DNA of 64,000 bases from positions 124,001-188,000 of the forward strand of contig NZ_FUIA01000016.1 of assembly GCF_900163665.1 (NCBI RefSeq), in the 5' to 3' direction. The translations under genes and the position numbers were made by a program. Positions 41,573 to 49,827 of the stretch are shown piece after piece. This stretch comes from Frigoribacterium sp. JB110 (lineage in GTDB: Bacteria; Actinomycetota; Actinomycetes; Actinomycetales; Microbacteriaceae). Each line of letters begins with the position of its first letter. The first letter of the stretch is position 1. The notes beneath the pieces are model-generated. The model made no database searches. It saw only the letters and a list, made by a program, of their open reading frames with translations, and was not told the DNA's origin.

Positions 41573-43138
41573 ATGACGCGAGCAGGCTCCACAGCGGCCG
41601 TCCCACAGCGCGAGCAGTGGACGGGCCAATTCGGTTTCATCATCTCGGCCATCGGCTCCGCCGTCGGCCTGGGAAACATCTGGCGCTTCCCCGGTGTCGC
41701 GTACGAGTCGGGCGGCGGTGCCTTCCTCATCCCGTATCTCGTCGCGCTCGTCACAGCGGGAATCCCGATCCTGTTCCTCGACTACGCGATCGGTCACCGG
41801 TTCCGCGGTTCGGTTCCGCTGGCGCTCAAGCGCCTCGGCGGCAAGCTGGGGGAGGGGCTCGGCTGGTTCCAGGTGGCGATCTGCGTCTTCATCGCGGTCT
41901 ACTACACGGCGGTGCTCGCGTGGTCGTCGAGCTACTTCGTGTTCTCGTGGGATCTGCGTTGGGGCGACGACACCGCGGGGTTCTTCGTCGGTGAGTACCT
42001 GCAGACGGCGGAGAGCCCGTTCACCCTCGAGTTCGTGCCCTCGGTGATGATCCCGCTGGTGATCGCCTGGATCGTGACGCTCATCATCCTCGCGGCCGGC
42101 GTCGTCAAGGGCGTGCAGCGGGCGAACATGATCGTCATCCCGCTGCTGATCATCGGCTTCCTGGTGCTCGTCGGTTTCGCCCTCACCCTTCCGGGAGCGG
42201 TCGACGGGCTGAACGCCTTCTTCACGCCCGACTTCGCCGCGCTCGCCGATCCGAACGTGTGGATCGCCGCGTACGGACAGATCTTCTTCTCCCTGTCGAT
42301 CGCCTTCGGCATCATGATCACCTACTCGTCGTACCGCCGCCGCCGCTCGAACATGACCGGTGCCGGCCTCGTCGTCGCCTTCGCGAACTCGTCGTTCGAG
42401 CTCATCGCCGGCATCGGCGTGTTCGCCACGCTGGGCTTCTTCGCCTTCCAGCAGGGCATCGCAGTCGGGGACCTCGAGGGGCTCACCGGCGTCGGATTGT
42501 CATTCATGACCTTCCCCGCGATCGTGAGTCAGATGCCGGGCGGGGCATGGTTCGGTGCGCTGTTCTTCGGCTCGCTGACGCTCGCCGGACTCACCTCCCT
42601 GATCTCGATCCTCGAGGTGGTCATCGCCGCGCTGCGCGACAAGTTCGGCTGGACGCGCCGCGGCACGGTGCTCGGGTTCGGCGTCCCCCTGGCCGTCATC
42701 TCGCTGGTGCTGTTCGGGTCGACGTCAGGGCTCACCGCACTCGACACGATCGACGCATGGTCGAACCAGCTCGGCATCGTCGGCTCCGCTGTCGGGATGT
42801 CGATCATCGTGCTCTGGGTGAACCGCAAGGGCCCGGTGCTGGCCCGCCATCTCAGCACGGTGTCGACCTTCAAGGTGGGCGTTCTCTGGCAGATCTTCAC
42901 CACCGTGCTCGCACCCGTGGTGCTCGGCTACATGCTGATCGCCAAGGCGGTCGACTTCCTGCAGAACGGCTATGCGGGGTATGACACCTGGTACCTCTGG
43001 GTGGCCGGATGGGGCTGCATCATCGTGATGCTGATCGCCGCGTTCGTGCTGCCTCAGCTGCGCTGGAGCCAGGACCCCGACCGATTCGATGCATGGCCGA
43101 CCGACGATCAGCTCCGAGTGAAGGGAGGCGCCCGATGA
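41573..43138 (+). CDS. Neurotransmitter:sodium symporter family transporter, MetP-like
   Basis: 521 residues, about 11-12 membrane helices. Na+-site motif AIGSAVGLGNIWRFPGVAYE near residue 25, GGAFLIPYLVAL, and TPDFAALADPNVWIAAYGQI with SYRRRRSNM. NSS transporters import amino acids with sodium. With the tiny MetS-like gene overlapping its end it matches the corynebacterial MetP/MetS methionine/alanine importer. ATG 41573 is preferred because AGAAGGACC precedes it by 6 nt. Confidence 0.88.
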   Translation: MTRAGSTAAVPQREQWTGQFGFIISAIGSAVGLGNIWRFPGVAYESGGGAFLIPYLVALVTAGIPILFLDYAIGHRFRGSVPLALKRLGGKLGEGLGWFQVAICVFIAVYYTAVLAWSSSYFVFSWDLRWGDDTAGFFVGEYLQTAESPFTLEFVPSVMIPLVIAWIVTLIILAAGVVKGVQRANMIVIPLLIIGFLVLVGFALTLPGAVDGLNAFFTPDFAALADPNVWIAAYGQIFFSLSIAFGIMITYSSYRRRRSNMTGAGLVVAFANSSFELIAGIGVFATLGFFAFQQGIAVGDLEGLTGVGLSFMTFPAIVSQMPGGAWFGALFFGSLTLAGLTSLISILEVVIAALRDKFGWTRRGTVLGFGVPLAVISLVLFGSTSGLTALDTIDAWSNQLGIVGSAVGMSIIVLWVNRKGPVLARHLSTVSTFKVGVLWQIFTTVLAPVVLGYMLIAKAVDFLQNGYAGYDTWYLWVAGWGCIIVMLIAAFVLPQLRWSQDPDRFDAWPTDDQLRVKGGAR

Positions 43139-43278
43139 GCGCCATCGCCATGACCTTCTTCATCATCTCCGCGGTTGTGATCTGGGGCGGGCTCATCTCG
43201 AGCGTCGTCTTCCTCGCGCGCAAGCCCGAAACGGCGTACCCCGAGGGCGGAGCCGAGGACGAGAACGACGTGGAGTAG
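43135..43278 (+). CDS. MetS-like small subunit of the NSS transporter
   Basis: 47 residues: one membrane helix (TFFIISAVVIWGGLISSVVF) and a polar tail with KPETAYPEGG. In Corynebacterium the homologous MetS is needed for activity of MetP. ATGA overlap with the preceding stop couples the two. Followed by a strong hairpin. Confidence 0.8.
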   Translation: MSAIAMTFFIISAVVIWGGLISSVVFLARKPETAYPEGGAEDENDVE

Positions 43279-43300
43279 AGGCAGGAACGACTCCGGACAG

Positions 43301-43336
43301 ACGGCCGCGGCGGTGCGATGCGCACCCCGCGGCCGT
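43301..43336. terminator. Bidirectional terminator between metPS and the esterase gene
   Basis: 16-bp stem, ACGGCCGCGG and GGTGCG on the left arm with one bulged C, tiny loop; 22 nt after the MetS stop and 5 nt from the converging esterase stop. Confidence 0.75.
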
Positions 43337-43341
43337 TCCCC

Positions 43342-43998
43342 TCAGCAGCCGAGCGCCTCGAGCTGCTTCGTGAGGAACACGTTCAGATCGGCCACCTCAT
43401 CCGGAGCGACCGCGTGGCCCAGCCCGAGGTAGGTGCGGCCGACGATGTCGGCGTGACCGGGCAGCCAGTCGGTCGTGTGCACGACCAGGCCCTCGGGGAT
43501 CACATCGTCGGATGAGCCTCTGCCCCAGAACACCGGAGGGCGACGCTCGGCCAGTGTCTCGTCGCCCGGCATCTCGCCGCCGGGCATCACGTAGCCGGAG
43601 AGATTGCCGGCGAAGGCGAACGCCTCCGGCCGCAGTCGCATGGCATGCACGGCGAGCACGCCGCCCTGCGAGAACCCGACGAGGCCCACGGGCCCGGTGC
43701 GCCCCAGCGAGTCGAGCCAGGCCAGCAGCCGGTTCGTCGACTCGGTGATCACGTCGATGTCTCCCGAGCCCTCGCCCTCGAGCGGGTACCAGGAGCAGCC
43801 GGGCATCGGGAACGGCGGCGTCAGTGGACCGCGCACCGCCGCGTAGTCGAAGCCCGTCGGCAGTGACGACGCGAGCGCGATGAGGTCGTGTTCGTCTGCG
43901 CCGTAGCCGTGGATCAGCACGATGAGCGGGCGTGAGGGGTCGTTGCCCTCGCTGTGCCATCGCGTGGACGAATCGTCGATCTCGGGAATCGGAATCAT
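43342..43998 (-). CDS. Phospholipase/carboxylesterase-family alpha/beta hydrolase
   Basis: 218 residues. Oxyanion region LIVLIHGYGADEHDLIALAS, nucleophile elbow GFSQGG (Ser near residue 125), Asp in GRGSSDDVIPEGLV and His in GLGHAV. Cytoplasmic esterase of the short phospholipase/carboxylesterase group that cleaves acyl esters or thioesters. ATG 43998 is favoured; CATGAT lies 6 nt upstream, a leaderless arrangement. The substrate is unknown. Confidence 0.87.
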   Translation of the reverse strand: MIPIPEIDDSSTRWHSEGNDPSRPLIVLIHGYGADEHDLIALASSLPTGFDYAAVRGPLTPPFPMPGCSWYPLEGEGSGDIDVITESTNRLLAWLDSLGRTGPVGLVGFSQGGVLAVHAMRLRPEAFAFAGNLSGYVMPGGEMPGDETLAERRPPVFWGRGSSDDVIPEGLVVHTTDWLPGHADIVGRTYLGLGHAVAPDEVADLNVFLTKQLEALGC

Positions 43999-44137
43999 GG
44001 CACCATCATGCCCGCGGTGTCCGACATCGGTCGAGGTCACGTCGGCGGGGCGTCCGTGAGGCGCCTCCGACGGCGCGTCGGGACGACTTGTTGCCGGCGC
44101 GGTACGGAATGTCGGTTCCAGCGGGTATACAGGAGGC

Positions 44138-44722
44138 ATGACCGTTCGCACACCTGATCCGGATGATCTGCCAGACGACCCCCTGGTGAGCGACGAGGCA
44201 GCGTCGAATCCGGCGTGGCTGAGCGAGATCGAGCTGGCGGAGGCGCGCCGTCGGCTGCCGTTCCTCTACGTCGAGGGAGTCCCGGTCCGCACCGACGGCG
44301 TCGGGCAGGTCACCGAGGTCGGGCTGCTGCTGCGGGCGACCCCGATGGGCGAGATGAGCCGGACCATCGTGTCCGGCCGCGTCCGCTACGGCGAGACCGT
44401 GCGCGATGCCCTGTTCCGCCATGTCGAGAACGATCTGGGGCCGATGGCGTTCCCCGTGATCCCGCCGTCTCCCGTGCCGTTCACGGTGGCGGAGTACTTC
44501 CCGCTGCCCGGCATGTCGGCGTACCACGACGAACGCCAGCATGCGGTCTCATTGGCCTTCGCCGTCCCCGTCACAGGCACGTGCGAGCCGCGTCAGGACG
44601 CCCTCGAGGTCACCTGGATGCCACCGGAGGAGGCCGCCAGTGACGCACTGGCCGCCGAGATGGAAGGCGGTCGCGGGGCGCTGGTGCGCACCGCCCTCGC
44701 CCACCTCGGCGCACTCCGCTGA
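44138..44722 (+). CDS. NUDIX-fold protein with degenerate Nudix box
   Basis: 194 residues. The Nudix box reads GRVRYGETVRDALFRHVEND and LG: the leading Gly, the first Glu and the Arg are in place, but the REUxEExGU core becomes RHVENDLG, losing two acidic metal ligands. So catalysis may be altered or lost. The N-terminal stretch (DDLPDDPLVSDEAASNPAWL) is acidic. GGAGG lies 3 nt before ATG 44138. Stand-alone gene followed by a weak GC hairpin (44734-44753); no gene seen in 44754-44860. Confidence 0.75.
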   Translation: MTVRTPDPDDLPDDPLVSDEAASNPAWLSEIELAEARRRLPFLYVEGVPVRTDGVGQVTEVGLLLRATPMGEMSRTIVSGRVRYGETVRDALFRHVENDLGPMAFPVIPPSPVPFTVAEYFPLPGMSAYHDERQHAVSLAFAVPVTGTCEPRQDALEVTWMPPEEAASDALAAEMEGGRGALVRTALAHLGALR

Positions 44723-44860
44723 CCGAGCGGCCCGCGGGCACCACCCTGCCCGCGTTGTCGTCAGTCGCCGACCTGGTGGTCGACTTCTTCCTCCGCCTTG
44801 GCACGGCGGCACCCGCGAGCCGCTCGGGGATGCGGAAGCCCAGGGCCGCCAGGCGGAGCC

Positions 44861-45928
44861 CTAAGGCGCGCGTGTCTCCGCGGCGACGGCGGCGATGAGG
44901 GCGTCGACGTCTTCCTCAGCGGTGTCGAAGCTGCACATCCAGCGCACCTCGCCGCGCGAGGCGTCCCAGTCGTAGAAGTGGAACCGGTCGCGCAGCCGGT
45001 CGGCGACACCGTCGGGGAGCGTCGCGAACACGCCGTTCACCGGACCGTCGGCGACGGAGACGCCAGCCACCGTGCCGTCGTCGATCATCCGGTTCAGTCC
45101 GGAGCGCAGCCGCGCGGCCATGTCGTTGGAATGCCGTGCGTTGCGCAGGAACAGGTCGCCGTCGTAGAGGGCGAGCAGCTGCGCCGAGACGAACCGCATC
45201 TTGCTGGCCAGCTGCATGTCGAACTTGCGCAGGTAGATCAGCCCGTCCGCGGCATCCGGGTCGATTGCGACGACAGCCTCGGCGGCGAGCGCGCCGTTCT
45301 TCGTGCCGCCGAGGCTCAGCACGTCGACTCCGGCGTCCGTCGTGAAGGCGCGCAGCGGCAGCTCGAGCGCCGCTGCGGCGTTGGCGATGCGCGAACCGTC
45401 CATATGCAGCTTCATGCCAGCGGCGTGGGCGCGGTCGGCGATGGCGCGGATCTCGTCGGCCGAGTAGAGCGTGCCGAGCTCCGTCGACTGCGTGATCGAC
45501 ACCACCAGCGGCTGCGCATTGTGCTCGTCGAGGCGTCCCGCCGTGATCCGGTCGATGTGCTCAGGTGTCAGCTTGCCGTCGTCCGTCGGCACCGTGATCA
45601 GCTTGATGCCGGCGACCCGTTCGGGTGCCGCACCTTCGTCGGTGTTGATGTGCGCCGTCTCGGGCGCGACGACGGCTCCCCAGCGGGGCAGCATCGACTG
45701 CAGCGAGACGACGTTCGCTCCCGTGCCGTTGAAGACCGGGAACGCCACGGCGCGCTCGCCGAAGCGGTCGCGCAGCACCTCCTGCAGTCGCTCGGTGTAC
45801 GCGTCGTATCCGTACGCGCTCTGGTGGCCGCCGTTGGCCGCGGCGATCGCCGCGAGCACGTCCGGGTGGATGCCTGAATAGTTGTCCGACGCGAAGCCGC
45901 GCTCCGTCGTGTCATGCAGAGGTGTCAC
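44861..45928 (-). CDS. Threonine-aldolase-like beta-eliminating lyase
   Basis: 355 residues, PLP fold-type I. FASDNYSGIHPDVLAAIAAA near residue 15, FNGTGANVVSLQSML, MKLHMDGSRIANAAAALELP (Asp ring-N ligand) and the PLP-lysine site SLGGTKNGALAAEAVV. It belongs to the low-specificity threonine aldolase group that cleaves threonine or related beta-hydroxy amino acids to glycine and an aldehyde. GTG 45928 is chosen because TACGCT lies exactly 6 nt upstream (45935-45940, leaderless). Cytoplasmic; single gene. Confidence 0.88.
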   Translation of the reverse strand: MTPLHDTTERGFASDNYSGIHPDVLAAIAAANGGHQSAYGYDAYTERLQEVLRDRFGERAVAFPVFNGTGANVVSLQSMLPRWGAVVAPETAHINTDEGAAPERVAGIKLITVPTDDGKLTPEHIDRITAGRLDEHNAQPLVVSITQSTELGTLYSADEIRAIADRAHAAGMKLHMDGSRIANAAAALELPLRAFTTDAGVDVLSLGGTKNGALAAEAVVAIDPDAADGLIYLRKFDMQLASKMRFVSAQLLALYDGDLFLRNARHSNDMAARLRSGLNRMIDDGTVAGVSVADGPVNGVFATLPDGVADRLRDRFHFYDWDASRGEVRWMCSFDTAEEDVDALIAAVAAETRAP

Positions 45929-46061
45929 CGATCCAGCGTAGTTTGCGCCGCGAGGAGCGGTGCTGCACCCGGTGCCCGCGACGCGGCATCGGCCGTCGAG
46001 GTGCGGCGTCGGCCGGAGTGCAGCGCGGCTCATGCGGACGACAGTCCGGCGCGCCGCTCGC

Positions 46062-46724
46062 TCACCCTTCCGTGAGGTCGATGATGCGGTCGTTGACGTC
46101 GTCGGCTGGCCGGTCCCACAGCGCGACGAACTCGTCGGCAAGGCGCTGCTCGAGGCCTGAGAGCTTTTTCACGCGGAAGATCGCAGCGGCTCCGGATTGG
46201 TCGACGCCCGCGTCGCGCGCGTGCTTGCGGAAACCGTGGGCGAGCGCGCGGGTCCATGCCTCGAGCGCCGCCTTGGTCGCCGCGTAGTTGGCACCGCCGG
46301 CCAGCGGCCTGGCAACCGATGGCGACGATACGACGGCGACTCTGCCGGCGGGCGAAGCCGTCAGGCCGTCCCAGAATGCGCGCGACACGTGCCGCCACGC
46401 GGTCAGCGACGGCTCGAGGGCGCGCCAGTCCTCCTCACTCTGACCGGGCACTCCGCCGCCTCCGCGCCAGCCGCCGACCAGATGCAGGATGCCGTCGACG
46501 GCGCCGATCCGCAGCGCCGTCGCGAACACGGCCGACTCGTCGGTGAGGTCGACCTCCGCTGTTTCGAACCCGTCGGCTTCGAACGCCGCGAGCTTGTCCG
46601 CGGAATGTCCGGAGACCGTCACACGGGCGCCGCCGTCGCGCAGAGCGCGCGCGGCTGCCCATCCGGCCTCGCTCGTGCCCCCGGAGAGCAGCACGTGCCG
46701 CCCCGCCGCACCTGTATCGCTCAT
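46062..46724 (-). CDS. SDR-family oxidoreductase
   Basis: 220 residues. Nucleotide-binding LLSGGTSEAGWAAARALRDG at the N-terminus (GGTSEAGxA form of the TGxxxGxG motif), LHLVGGWRGGG, a catalytic-serine region VSSPSVAR and YAATK. Shorter and atypical for the family, so the substrate is unclear. ATG 46724; no clear ribosome site seen. Divergent from the histidine kinase gene with a 173-bp gap. Confidence 0.78.
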   Translation of the reverse strand: MSDTGAAGRHVLLSGGTSEAGWAAARALRDGGARVTVSGHSADKLAAFEADGFETAEVDLTDESAVFATALRIGAVDGILHLVGGWRGGGGVPGQSEEDWRALEPSLTAWRHVSRAFWDGLTASPAGRVAVVSSPSVARPLAGGANYAATKAALEAWTRALAHGFRKHARDAGVDQSGAAAIFRVKKLSGLEQRLADEFVALWDRPADDVNDRIIDLTEG

Positions 46725-46897
46725 CGCGCACCTCCGTCAGCCGCTCTGTGAGCCCAGCGTACGACCGATCGTGTCAGGTGCGGCGAGATGCCGTCGATCC
46801 GGGTGATCCCGGCTGGTCGGCGCCGCGGCGCAGCCGATCCCGCGGAATACATCCGGAGACGGATGACGGGATGGACGCGCGCCCGTAACGTAAAGGG

Positions 46898-48166
46898 ATG
46901 CGCACGAGCCTGTTCCGACCGTTGAGAACGGGTCAGGTCGTGTTCGACGTCGTCGCCGCGGCGGTGTTCGTGCCGGTGATCGCGTTCTCGTTCGTCGAAC
47001 CGCTGCCGACCACGGAGTTCGGCCAGGACGGCGTCCTGTGGCTCGGCATCGTCGTCACGCTCATCTTCGCGAGCGCGCTTGCGGTCAGGCGGCTGTCCCC
47101 CGCGCTCTCGCTCGTGATCGCCTGGGTGGGCGCGATCGCGCAGATGGTCGCGCTGATCGGACCCCAGCCGGTCGATGTCGCGGTGTTCGGTGTGCTGTAC
47201 GTGACCGCCGCATACGGCACGCGTGTGGTGATGTGGCTCGGCCTCGCGTCGGCGATCGCCGGTGCCGCCGTCGCGGCCGCGTACATGGTGCTCGTCAACG
47301 CAGCGGCGTGGCCGCTCGATCCGTTCTCGTATGAGTGGATGCTGCTCGGCGGCACCTGGTTCGCGATGATCGTGTTCGCGCTGCTGCTGTCGTGGACCAC
47401 GGGCGCGCTCGTTCGGGCGTCGCGTCAGGCGCGGGCGAATCGGGAGGCACGCGACCGCGCGGAGTTCGAAACGGCGAGCGAGCAGGAGCGGGGCCGCATC
47501 GCGCGCGACATGCACGATGTCGTCGCGCACTCGCTGGCCGTCGTCGTGGCGCAGGCAGACGGTGCACGGTACGCGGCGGACGCTGATCCGGATGTCGCAA
47601 AGCACGCGCTCGGCACCATCAGCCAGACGGCGCGCTCCGCGCTGAGCGACGTGAGGCTGCTGCTGGCACAGCTGCGGCACCGGCAGGGCGATGGGCCGCA
47701 GCCCACGCTCGCCGATCTGGAAGGTCTGTTCTCACAGGTGCGCTCCGCAGGCGTGGCGCTCTCGGTCGACGTCGACCCGACGCCGCCCGGCGAGCCCCCG
47801 GCCGCGGTGCAGCTGGCCGTCTTCCGCATTCTGCAGGAAGCGCTCACGAACACCCTGCGGCACGGAGACGGGCGCGACGTCGACCTCCGGATGGCGTGGT
47901 CTGCCGATGCCGTGGCGCTGGAGGTCCGCAACGCGGTCGACGTCGGCGACCATCGACGCGCGCATTCCGATCACGGCATATCGGCGGAGGACGGAGCCCC
48001 GGTGCCGTCGCGCGGGCACGGCATCGTCGGGATGGCGGAGCGCGCCCAGCTCGTCGGCGGCTCCCTCACGGCGGCTCCCGATGGCAGGATGTTCGTGGTG
48101 CGCGCGCGGCTCCCGGTCTCGGGCTATGCGACAGCTCACCCGACGAGCCAGGAGAACCACCAGTGA
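46898..48166 (+). CDS. NarL-type sensor histidine kinase
   Basis: 422 residues. Five hydrophobic segments form the N-terminal sensor (VVAAAVFVPVIAFSFVEPL, LVIAWVGAIAQMVALIG, LLGGTWFAMIVFALLLS), then HisKA_3 with the phosphate-accepting His in GRIARDMHDVVAHSLAVVVA, and a HATPase domain (LREALTNTLRHG-like, GHGIVGMAERAQLVGGSL). No extracellular loop large enough for ligand binding, so it probably senses within the membrane. ATG 46898 follows TAACGT by 6 nt (leaderless). The GTGA overlap with the response regulator shows coupling; the ABC exporter lies 145 bp downstream and may be its target. Confidence 0.92.
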   Translation: MRTSLFRPLRTGQVVFDVVAAAVFVPVIAFSFVEPLPTTEFGQDGVLWLGIVVTLIFASALAVRRLSPALSLVIAWVGAIAQMVALIGPQPVDVAVFGVLYVTAAYGTRVVMWLGLASAIAGAAVAAAYMVLVNAAAWPLDPFSYEWMLLGGTWFAMIVFALLLSWTTGALVRASRQARANREARDRAEFETASEQERGRIARDMHDVVAHSLAVVVAQADGARYAADADPDVAKHALGTISQTARSALSDVRLLLAQLRHRQGDGPQPTLADLEGLFSQVRSAGVALSVDVDPTPPGEPPAAVQLAVFRILQEALTNTLRHGDGRDVDLRMAWSADAVALEVRNAVDVGDHRRAHSDHGISAEDGAPVPSRGHGIVGMAERAQLVGGSLTAAPDGRMFVVRARLPVSGYATAHPTSQENHQ

Positions 48167-48807
48167 CCGACCCGATCCGCATCGTCCTCGTCGATGATCA
48201 GGCGCTGTTCAGGGCAGGCATCCGGATGCTGCTGAACTCCCAGACCGACATGGACGTCGTGGGCGAGGCGGGCGACGGCAGGGAGGGCGTCGCCGTCGTG
48301 ACCGCGACCAGGCCCGATGTCGTGCTCATGGACATCCGGATGCCGGTGATGGACGGCATCGCTGCCACCGCCGAACTGCTGCGCGATCCCGGTGCGCCGC
48401 GCATCGTGATGCTCACGACCTTCGATCTCGATGAGGCCGCCGCCCGCGCGATCCGGCAGGGAGCGAGCGGATTCCTGCTGAAGGACGCGGACCCCGAGTT
48501 CCTGCTCGCCGCTGTGCGGAGCGTGCATTCCGGGTCCGAGGTGATCGCGGCGTCGGCGACGCGGGAGCTGTTCGCGCATTTCGCCGCTCCCGTGAAGCCC
48601 GCGCCGCCCGCATACGGTGCTCTGACGGAGCGCGAGCGCGAGATCTTCACGTATGCCGCGCGCGGTATGAGCAACTCGGAGATCGCGGCGCAGGAGTTCC
48701 TGAGCGAGGCGACCGTGAAGACGCACGTCAGTCGAGTGCTCACGAAGCTCGCCCTGCGCGACCGAGTGCAGCTCGTCGTGTTCGCGCACGAGCACGGTCT
48801 GGTCTGA
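48163..48807 (+). CDS. NarL/FixJ-family response regulator
   Basis: 214 residues. Receiver domain with DDQ near residue 11, phospho-Asp in VVLMDIRMPVMDG near 55 and Lys in LLKDADPEFL; LuxR-type HTH TEREREIFTYAARGMSNSEI, AAQEFLSEATVKTHVSRVL. Starts at GTG 48163, 1 bp into the kinase stop. Likely activates the MacB-type exporter just downstream. A 13-bp hairpin follows. Confidence 0.93.
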   Translation: MTDPIRIVLVDDQALFRAGIRMLLNSQTDMDVVGEAGDGREGVAVVTATRPDVVLMDIRMPVMDGIAATAELLRDPGAPRIVMLTTFDLDEAAARAIRQGASGFLLKDADPEFLLAAVRSVHSGSEVIAASATRELFAHFAAPVKPAPPAYGALTEREREIFTYAARGMSNSEIAAQEFLSEATVKTHVSRVLTKLALRDRVQLVVFAHEHGLV

Positions 48808-48821
48808 CGCGAACCGCCGAC

Positions 48822-48869
48822 ATGACGACGGGTGCTCCGAATCCGGGACCTCGGGACACCCATCGTCAT
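48822..48869 (+). terminator. Hairpin after the two-component genes
   Basis: ATGACGACGGGTG / CACCCATCGTCAT, one mismatch, 22-nt interior, 14 nt after the stop. Confidence 0.5.
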
Positions 48870-48951
48870 TCGAAGCAGGTCATCCCTCCGACTGACGAGG
48901 ATCATCCTCCAGCCGGATGACCGGGCCGCGTGCGCTTCGTAGCGTCGAGAT

Positions 48952-49827
48952 ATGGACATCACCAGCAGCGATATGGGGCTCGCCGCCCGCGTCACCAATC
49001 TGACCAAGTCTTACGGGGCCGGGGGCTCGCAGGTCACGGCCCTCGACAACGTGAGCGTCGGCATCCGGCGCGGCCAGTTCACCGCGATCATGGGGCCGTC
49101 GGGGTCGGGCAAGTCGACGCTCATGCATGTGATGGCGGGGCTCGACGCCCCCACGAGCGGTGGTGCGTGGATCGGCGACACCGAGATCACGAGCCTCTCC
49201 GACGGCCAGCTCACGGTGCTGCGCCGGCGCAGGGTCGGGTTCGTGTTCCAGGCGTTCAACCTGGTGCCCACCGTCGACGTGCGCGGCAACATCATGCTGC
49301 CCTTCGAGCTCGACGGCCGGCGGCCCAGCGCGGAGGAGCAGGCGCGCATCGGCGGGCTGATCTCGTCGCTCGGCATCGGCGACCGTCTCTCGCACCGGCC
49401 GCACGAGCTGTCCGGCGGTCAGCAGCAGCGGGTCGCGATCGCCAGGGCGCTGGCGACGGCGCCCGACCTGGTGTTCGCCGACGAGCCGACGGGCGCTCTC
49501 GACTCCCGCACCAGCCGCGAGGTGCTGGCGCTGCTCGCCGACGCGAGCAGGCGCCACGGTCAGTCGATTGCGATGGTCACGCACGATCCGATCGCCGCGA
49601 GCCACGCCGACCGTGTGCTGTTCCTCGGTGATGGGCGGCTCGTCGCCGACAAGCCGCGGCAGACGCCGGAGCAGATCTCGGCGCACATGCTGCACGCGGA
49701 GGAGGACCGTGCCGATGGGCGTTCGGCTGCGGGCGCCGCACTCTCCGGCGGCGAGCACGTCGGGACATCCGGCGTGAGCTTCCCCTCGGTGGCCGGGCCC
49801 GCTCCCTCGCGAGGGAGCGTCGCATGA
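48952..49827 (+). CDS. MacB/LolD-type ABC transporter ATP-binding protein
   Basis: 291 residues. Walker A GPSGSGKSTLMHVMAG near residue 45, signature LSGGQQQRVAIARAL, Walker B LVFADEPTGALDSRTSREV and switch His in VTHDPIAASHADR. Energises the FtsX-type permease that follows (ATGA overlap). Such pairs beside a two-component system usually expel antimicrobial peptides or antibiotics. TAGCGT ends 6 nt before ATG 48952 (leaderless). The C-terminus has a 40-residue flexible tail. Confidence 0.92.
   Translation: MDITSSDMGLAARVTNLTKSYGAGGSQVTALDNVSVGIRRGQFTAIMGPSGSGKSTLMHVMAGLDAPTSGGAWIGDTEITSLSDGQLTVLRRRRVGFVFQAFNLVPTVDVRGNIMLPFELDGRRPSAEEQARIGGLISSLGIGDRLSHRPHELSGGQQQRVAIARALATAPDLVFADEPTGALDSRTSREVLALLADASRRHGQSIAMVTHDPIAASHADRVLFLGDGRLVADKPRQTPEQISAHMLHAEEDRADGRSAAGAALSGGEHVGTSGVSFPSVAGPAPSRGSVA

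Noticed and set aside
44798..45877. A 359-codon plus-strand frame opposite the threonine-aldolase-like gene
   Set aside because: Shadow of a clearly conserved PLP enzyme.
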